Shown here in pieces: positions 6,374 to 8,898 of a DNA stretch of 8,898 bases. A program made the translations under genes and the position numbers. Below the pieces are notes generated by a model. That model did not search any database. It was not told the origin of the DNA and saw only the letters and a program-made list of their open reading frames with translations. Within the stretch, counting starts at the first letter, position 1; each line of letters opens with the position of its first letter. Source of the DNA: Treponema sp. (GTDB lineage Bacteria > Spirochaetota > Spirochaetia > Treponematales > Breznakiellaceae); NCBI GenBank assembly GCA_009780595.1, contig WQZT01000057.1, positions 1 to 8,898 of the forward strand, read 5' to 3'.

Positions 6374-7546
6374 ATGTTTGACGATTGCGTGATTATGGCG
6401 GGAGGATCCGGCACACGGCTGTGGCCAGCGAGCAGTTCGCGTCTGCCCAAACAGTTTTTACCTGCGGGAAGCGGCGAGGAGAAGCAGAGCTTTTTCCAGA
6501 TGGCGGTCGAACGCGCCCTCGCGGTTACCGCTCACGCTGCTAACGGCGGCAGTGCAAACAACGGCAGGGTCATTATAATTACCGGGGAAAAGCACATTCC
6601 CCGTATTGCGGCGGATCTTGCGAAGTTAAGCGCGGCGGAGAAAAAGCGCATCGTCGTTATCGGCGAACCTGCCGCCAAAAACACGGCGGCTGCCATCGCC
6701 TGTGCCGCAGTCTACGCCTCTTTTGCCAGCAGGGGTGCCAGCGGCAATCCGAGCGGCATTGCCGACAACGGTAGGAAAATACTCGTTCTCACCAGCGACC
6801 ACATCATCACGCCGCGTGCCGCCTTTGCCGCCGATGCCGCGCTCGCCGCCTCGTCCGCCGCCGAAGGAAAGCTCGCCATTTTCGGTATTCCGCCAGAACG
6901 CCCCGAAACCGGTTACGGCTATATCGAAGCGGGCAAAGAAAGCGGCGGTGTTTTCGCGGTGAGCGCCTTCCACGAAAAGCCGGATTTGCAAACCGCGAAA
7001 AAATACATCGCAAGCAAGCGTTTTTTCTGGAATTCGGGGATGTTTGCCTTTACCTCAAACTTCATGGCACAGCAATTCCACGATTTTGCACCGGAAGTTT
7101 TCGCTCCCTTAAAAAAACTAAAAAGTCCAGCGAAGGAAGCCTACACGATTTTGCGAGGCATTCGGATACTCAACCGCTGGCATGGGCTCAAGGCGGCATA
7201 TACTAAAGCGAAAAGCGTTTCTTTCGATGTTGCAATAGCTGAAAAATGCCGGAACACCGTGATGGTGCGCGCAAGCTTTGACTGGCTCGACATCGGCAAC
7301 TGGGAAGAGTACATCAAAGTCTGCGATAAAAACAGTTCGCTCGTATTCCGCGCGGCGGCAGATACCTGCTACGTCGATTCGGACATCCCCGTAGCGCTTG
7401 CCGGAGTTGAGGACTTAATCGTAGTCATCCGCTCGGGTAAAAACGGTGAGCCCCCTGTGGCTCTCGTAACGCGGCGGGGGCAGACGCAGAAAGTCCGCGA
7501 CATTGTTGATGAGATAAAAAAAGCGGGCAAAGCGGCACTGCTTTAA
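6374..7546 (+). CDS. manC: mannose-1-phosphate guanylyltransferase, short form
   Basis: A 390-residue cytoplasmic nucleotidyltransferase that makes GDP-mannose from GTP and mannose-1-phosphate, the sugar donor for mannose- or fucose-containing envelope glycans. The N-terminus carries the nucleotide-binding signature GGSGTRLWP (10-18) followed by PKQF (25-28). Other family segments are GEPAAKNTAAAI (98-109), LTSDHII (139-145, metal/nucleotide site), ERPETGYGYIEAG (175-187), FHEKPD (199-204), FFWNSGMF (217-224), SFDVAIAEK (283-291) and FDWLDIGNWEE (302-312). It ends at the length of single-domain members and lacks the C-terminal phosphomannose isomerase cupin of the bifunctional form. A strong Shine-Dalgarno AAGGAG (6362-6367) lies 6 bases before the ATG. 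Only 21 bases separate it from the giant envelope gene, so the two are likely cotranscribed. A hairpin at 7621-7652 is its probable terminator. Confidence 0.95.
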   Translation: MFDDCVIMAGGSGTRLWPASSSRLPKQFLPAGSGEEKQSFFQMAVERALAVTAHAANGGSANNGRVIIITGEKHIPRIAADLAKLSAAEKKRIVVIGEPAAKNTAAAIACAAVYASFASRGASGNPSGIADNGRKILVLTSDHIITPRAAFAADAALAASSAAEGKLAIFGIPPERPETGYGYIEAGKESGGVFAVSAFHEKPDLQTAKKYIASKRFFWNSGMFAFTSNFMAQQFHDFAPEVFAPLKKLKSPAKEAYTILRGIRILNRWHGLKAAYTKAKSVSFDVAIAEKCRNTVMVRASFDWLDIGNWEEYIKVCDKNSSLVFRAAADTCYVDSDIPVALAGVEDLIVVIRSGKNGEPPVALVTRRGQTQKVRDIVDEIKKAGKAALL

Positions 7547-7557
7547 TCGGGCGGGTT

Positions 7558-7687
7558 TTCACAGAAATCAATTTTTAAAAGGCAATGTTTGTTCGTGCGT
7601 ACGAAGTGGCATTTATAAAGAAAGCTTTTGCCACACATGCGGCAAAGCCTTTTCTTTTAAGTTAATCTAAATTCTGCCTGGGTGCCA
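7558..7687 (+). repeat. left arm of a long imperfect inverted repeat
   Basis: This stretch matches the reverse complement of 8555-8681 along its whole length, with an estimated three-quarters or more of positions identical by eye and a few 1-2 base gaps. The best-kept blocks are TTCAC.GAAATCA, CGTGCGT, GTGGCATTT.TAAAGAAA, GGCAAAGCCTTTT and TTAAGTTAAT.TAAATT. It begins about 11 bases after the guanylyltransferase stop and contains that gene's likely terminator. Confidence 0.75.
7621..7658 (+). terminator. terminator-like hairpin after the guanylyltransferase
   Basis: AAAGCTTTTGCC (7621-7632) pairs with GGCAAAGCCTTT (7641-7652), with one C-C mismatch and one G-U pair around an 8-base loop. TCTTTT follows. 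It fits a Rho-independent terminator for the upstream gene and also forms the centre of the left inverted-repeat arm. Confidence 0.7.
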
Positions 7688-7692
7688 GGCAG
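7674..7692. repeat. 8-bp perfect palindrome, CTGCCTGG/CCAGGCAG
   Basis: CTGCCTGG (7674-7681) and CCAGGCAG (7685-7692) flank a GTG loop. It lies at the inner end of the left repeat arm, 26 bases beyond the end of the transposase relic. The matching region of the right arm (around 8555-8566) is not palindromic, so the palindrome is not conserved between arms. It may be an end structure of the lost insertion sequence. Confidence 0.5.
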
Positions 7693-7717
7693 CAAGCCTT
7701 GGTTCCTCCTCCTCCTT

Positions 7718-8380
7718 TTATGCGCTGTCAACTAAGTTGGGCAAGAGCTTTTTTCTATCCTGCGGATCTTTCCAACGCCGTGACTCATACACGGTTTTGC
7801 TCTGCAGTACCGAATACATATGTTCGGTTAGTTTGCGGGCTATCGACACAACGGTCTTTTTCTTGCTCGCACCTTGGCATGACATTTAATGCATATAGAG
7901 CCCCGCCCTCTTGCTGAACCGGCTGCCGTCCCCGACATGCGCTGTTAAAGCGTATGCCACTACTGGTCCTACCCCAGGTATTGTTTGCAATACCTTCATT
8001 CCTTCACCCTCTTTCGCTTCCCGTTGCATTCCCGCTTTCAATTCCTTGATCCGCCGCTCGTGCATCTCTAAATACCTCAATACCCAGTGCGCCTATTCCA
8101 TCTCGATGCCCGACAGCACTTTGACCGCTTCCTGTCTCCGCTCCGTCGTGGCGAGATCCTTCTTGACTATCGTCGTATGCCCATGATGCACAAATAGTAC
8201 GCGCAGCGTATTCAGAGGTCTTTTTCTGTTTCGCATTTCCCTCCCGTAGCAGACCAGTATTTTTCTCCGCAGGAGATCTTTCTCACTCGGCAGCGGCACC
8301 AACGGCAACCGCTCGTCACGCCTTTCCTCGATAACGTGGGCGAGCTTCATCGAATTCTTTTTTACGTCGGATGGTGGCAT
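7718..8380 (-). pseudogene. IS110-family transposase relic, broken
   Basis: Read on the - strand from 8380 to 7718, one frame carries three recognisable pieces. The first (8380-8096) has SMKLAHVIEERRDERLP, PLPSEKDLLRRKIL and TTIVKKDLAT, typical of the middle of IS110-family (DEDD, Transposase_IS110) proteins. The second (8092-7889) has the Transposase_20 core LQTIPGVGPVVAYALTAHVG. The third (7885-7718) has ASKKKTVVSIARKL, the family's C-terminal helix region, ending in TAA at 7718-7720. They are separated by an in-frame TAG (8093-8095) and TAA (7886-7888). Between GDGSRF and ASKKKTVV some 60 or more residues usual in the family are missing, including the GLVP...SG...ITKRG part. The N-terminal RuvC-like start, roughly 95 residues, is not recognisable. 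The catalytic TDKxD-type pair seems replaced by residues Val and Asn. The element cannot encode an active transposase. Confidence 0.9.
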
Positions 8381-8554
8381 TACTTTGCTTTACGATGGTC
8401 GGTTGATATTAATATGACACTCGAGGAGCACAGCGTTTATAGCGCGTCATCACGGTACCGTTCAACCTGCTACCGGTTAACTGATCCCGTCAGATTAGAA
8501 TATCAATATTTCCCTTCAATTTTAATAATAGCATCTGACACTATATTCTCATTA
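8381..8554. other. non-coding stretch upstream of the transposase relic
   Basis: No reading frame with family similarity was found here on either strand. On the - strand it should correspond to the lost N-terminus or 5' flank of the IS110-type element, but several stops interrupt every frame. ACGGTACCGT (about 8451-8460) is a small perfect palindrome. In intact IS110 elements the flank before the transposase can encode a bridge RNA; nothing here is clear enough to call one. Confidence 0.4.
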
Positions 8555-8681
8555 TGGAACTCTGGACATAATTTATATTAACTTAAAAAAGGCTTTGCCG
8601 GATATGGTAAAGCCTTTTCTTTACAAATGCCACGTGCTACGCACGTTGAAACAGTACCTTCTGAAAAATGATTTCCGTGAA
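8555..8681 (-). repeat. right arm of a long imperfect inverted repeat
   Basis: The reverse complement of this stretch aligns with 7558-7687, as described for the left arm. Similarity stops at about 8681 on the outer side, shortly before the DnaA-box region, and at about 8555 on the inner side. The short reading frame across it on the - strand (8841-8578) is best explained by chance, since it also runs through DnaA boxes. Confidence 0.75.
8587..8618. terminator. bidirectional terminator-like hairpin
   Basis: AAAAGGCTTTGCC (8587-8599) pairs with GGTAAAGCCTTTT (8606-8618), 13 bp with one G-U pair and a 6-base loop. A-rich DNA lies on the left and T-rich on the right, so it could work in both directions. 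It is the counterpart of the hairpin at 7621-7652. Its position could shield the origin region from transcription coming from the left. Confidence 0.65.
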
Positions 8682-8728
8682 TTTCAACATACCAATATTG
8701 AAAAGTTGTTAATGTAATGTTATAATTA

Positions 8729-8737
8729 TGTGGATAA
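8729..8737 (-). promoter_or_regulatory. DnaA box, perfect TTATCCACA
   Basis: The + strand reads TGTGGATAA, the exact complement of the consensus high-affinity box. It is the leftmost box of the cluster. Confidence 0.85.
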
Positions 8738-8758
8738 AAAAAGAGCCGCTGAAAAATT

Positions 8759-8767
8759 TGTGGAAAA
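8759..8767 (-). promoter_or_regulatory. DnaA box, TTTTCCACA
   Basis: The + strand reads TGTGGAAAA. It fits TTWTNCACA and has the same orientation as its neighbours, 30 bases from the previous box (about three helical turns). Confidence 0.7.
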
Positions 8768-8777
8768 TCTGAATTGA

Positions 8778-8786
8778 TGTGTAAAA
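8778..8786 (-). promoter_or_regulatory. DnaA box, TTTTACACA
   Basis: The + strand reads TGTGTAAAA. It fits the relaxed consensus TTWTNCACA and lies 19 bases from the previous box, in the same orientation. Confidence 0.55.
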
Positions 8787-8850
8787 AACAGGCTCGTTGT
8801 ACAAAGCTTGTTATGTAATTAACTGTATATAGCACCATCAATTACGTAAT

Positions 8851-8859
8851 TTATCCACA
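8851..8859 (+). promoter_or_regulatory. DnaA box, perfect TTATCCACA, next to the trios
   Basis: A consensus box on the + strand, oriented toward the trio run that starts 11 bases after it. Its first base is shared with the 12-bp palindrome AATTACGTAATT (8840-8851). It is the likely loading site for the DnaA filament. Confidence 0.85.
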
Positions 8860-8870
8860 AAAAAGCGCCC

Positions 8871-8888
8871 TTATTACTACTATTACTG
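8871..8888 (+). promoter_or_regulatory. DnaA-trio run (origin unwinding element)
   Basis: Six triplets TTA TTA CTA CTA TTA CTG. Read on the complementary strand 3' to 5', the first five are AAT, AAT, GAT, GAT, AAT and fit the DnaA-trio consensus 3'-(G/A)A(T/A); the sixth departs at its last base. The GC-rich block GCGCCC lies directly before them and AT-rich DNA follows, as in the Bacillus subtilis origin. Confidence 0.8.
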
Positions 8889-8898
8889 AATTTATATA

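Larger units (their letters stand above)
8700..8898 (+). other. chromosomal replication origin (oriC), left part
   Basis: An AT-rich, gene-free stretch holds four DnaA boxes fitting TTWTNCACA: three on the - strand (8729-8737, 8759-8767, 8778-8786) and one on the + strand (8851-8859). The + strand box is followed by AAAAA, the GC-rich block GCGCCC (8865-8870), the triplet run TTA TTA CTA CTA TTA CTG (8871-8888) and AATTTATATA. Box, GC block, DnaA-trios and AT-rich DNA in this order form the bacterial basal unwinding system known from Bacillus subtilis. The unwinding region probably continues past the right edge, where dnaA or dnaN is expected. A plasmid origin is possible but less likely. Confidence 0.85.

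Noticed and set aside
7674..7692. Possible 5S rRNA or tRNA fragment (CTGCCTGG...)
   Set aside because: Only a short palindrome resembles these RNAs; no further conserved rRNA or tRNA structure follows.
7699..7917. 72-residue reading frame on the + strand
   Set aside because: It is antisense to the C-terminal part of the transposase relic, whose SKKKTVVSIARKL motif lies on the other strand.
7911..8186. 91-residue reading frame on the + strand
   Set aside because: It is antisense to the clearly recognisable IS110 transposase relic and has no family features of its own.
7700..8400. Defence or toxin-antitoxin island near the mobile-element remnant
   Set aside because: Nothing but the transposase relic and repeats is found here; no nuclease, toxin or CRISPR repeat pattern is present.
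8578..8841. 87-residue reading frame on the - strand
   Set aside because: It runs through three DnaA boxes and one arm of the inverted repeat, has no ribosome site that I can see, and its end is simply the translated hairpin. Non-coding origin DNA explains it better.

Overview
The window looks like part of a spirochaete chromosome, most likely a Treponema of the termite-gut type. This is inferred from protein character: a FadL/UPF0164-like barrel joined to Ig-like repeats and an OmpA-like domain with the GHAN variant, a small outer-membrane barrel, and an IS110-family transposase relic. No rRNA or marker gene confirms it. The four intact genes are all on the + strand. Genes 2-4 are GC-rich; gene 1 and the right-hand end are clearly AT-richer.

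Layout. Positions 1-182 hold a hairpin-rich leader. Positions 183-833 encode a secreted outer-membrane beta-barrel protein, followed by a strong terminator (845-900) and a long near-perfect palindrome (955-997). Positions 1038-2087 encode an EamA/DMT-family 10-helix inner-membrane permease. Positions 2204-6352 encode a very large envelope protein (1382 aa): signal peptide, barrel-like N-terminal region, eight Ig-like modules in alternating types, and a C-terminal OmpA-like domain. It is followed after 21 bases by a short-form mannose-1-phosphate guanylyltransferase (6374-7546), probably in the same operon.

Positions 7558-8681 are a decayed mobile-element zone. A transposase relic on the - strand (two in-frame stops, an internal deletion, lost N-terminus) lies between two roughly 130-bp imperfect inverted repeats, each containing a terminator-like hairpin.

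The last 200 bases (about 8700-8898) look like a chromosomal replication origin. They hold four DnaA boxes, the last followed by a short GC-rich block, a run of DnaA-trio triplets and AT-rich DNA. This matches the order of the basal unwinding system described in Bacillus subtilis. dnaA (or dnaN) would be expected just past the right edge, which may also be the end of a chromosome record numbered from dnaA.

The coding genes point to envelope construction: two surface or outer-membrane proteins, a permease, and GDP-mannose supply for glycan. I see no defence system, CRISPR array or RNA gene. The most notable content is the origin, the paired inverted repeats, and the two-module repeat architecture of the giant OmpA-domain protein.
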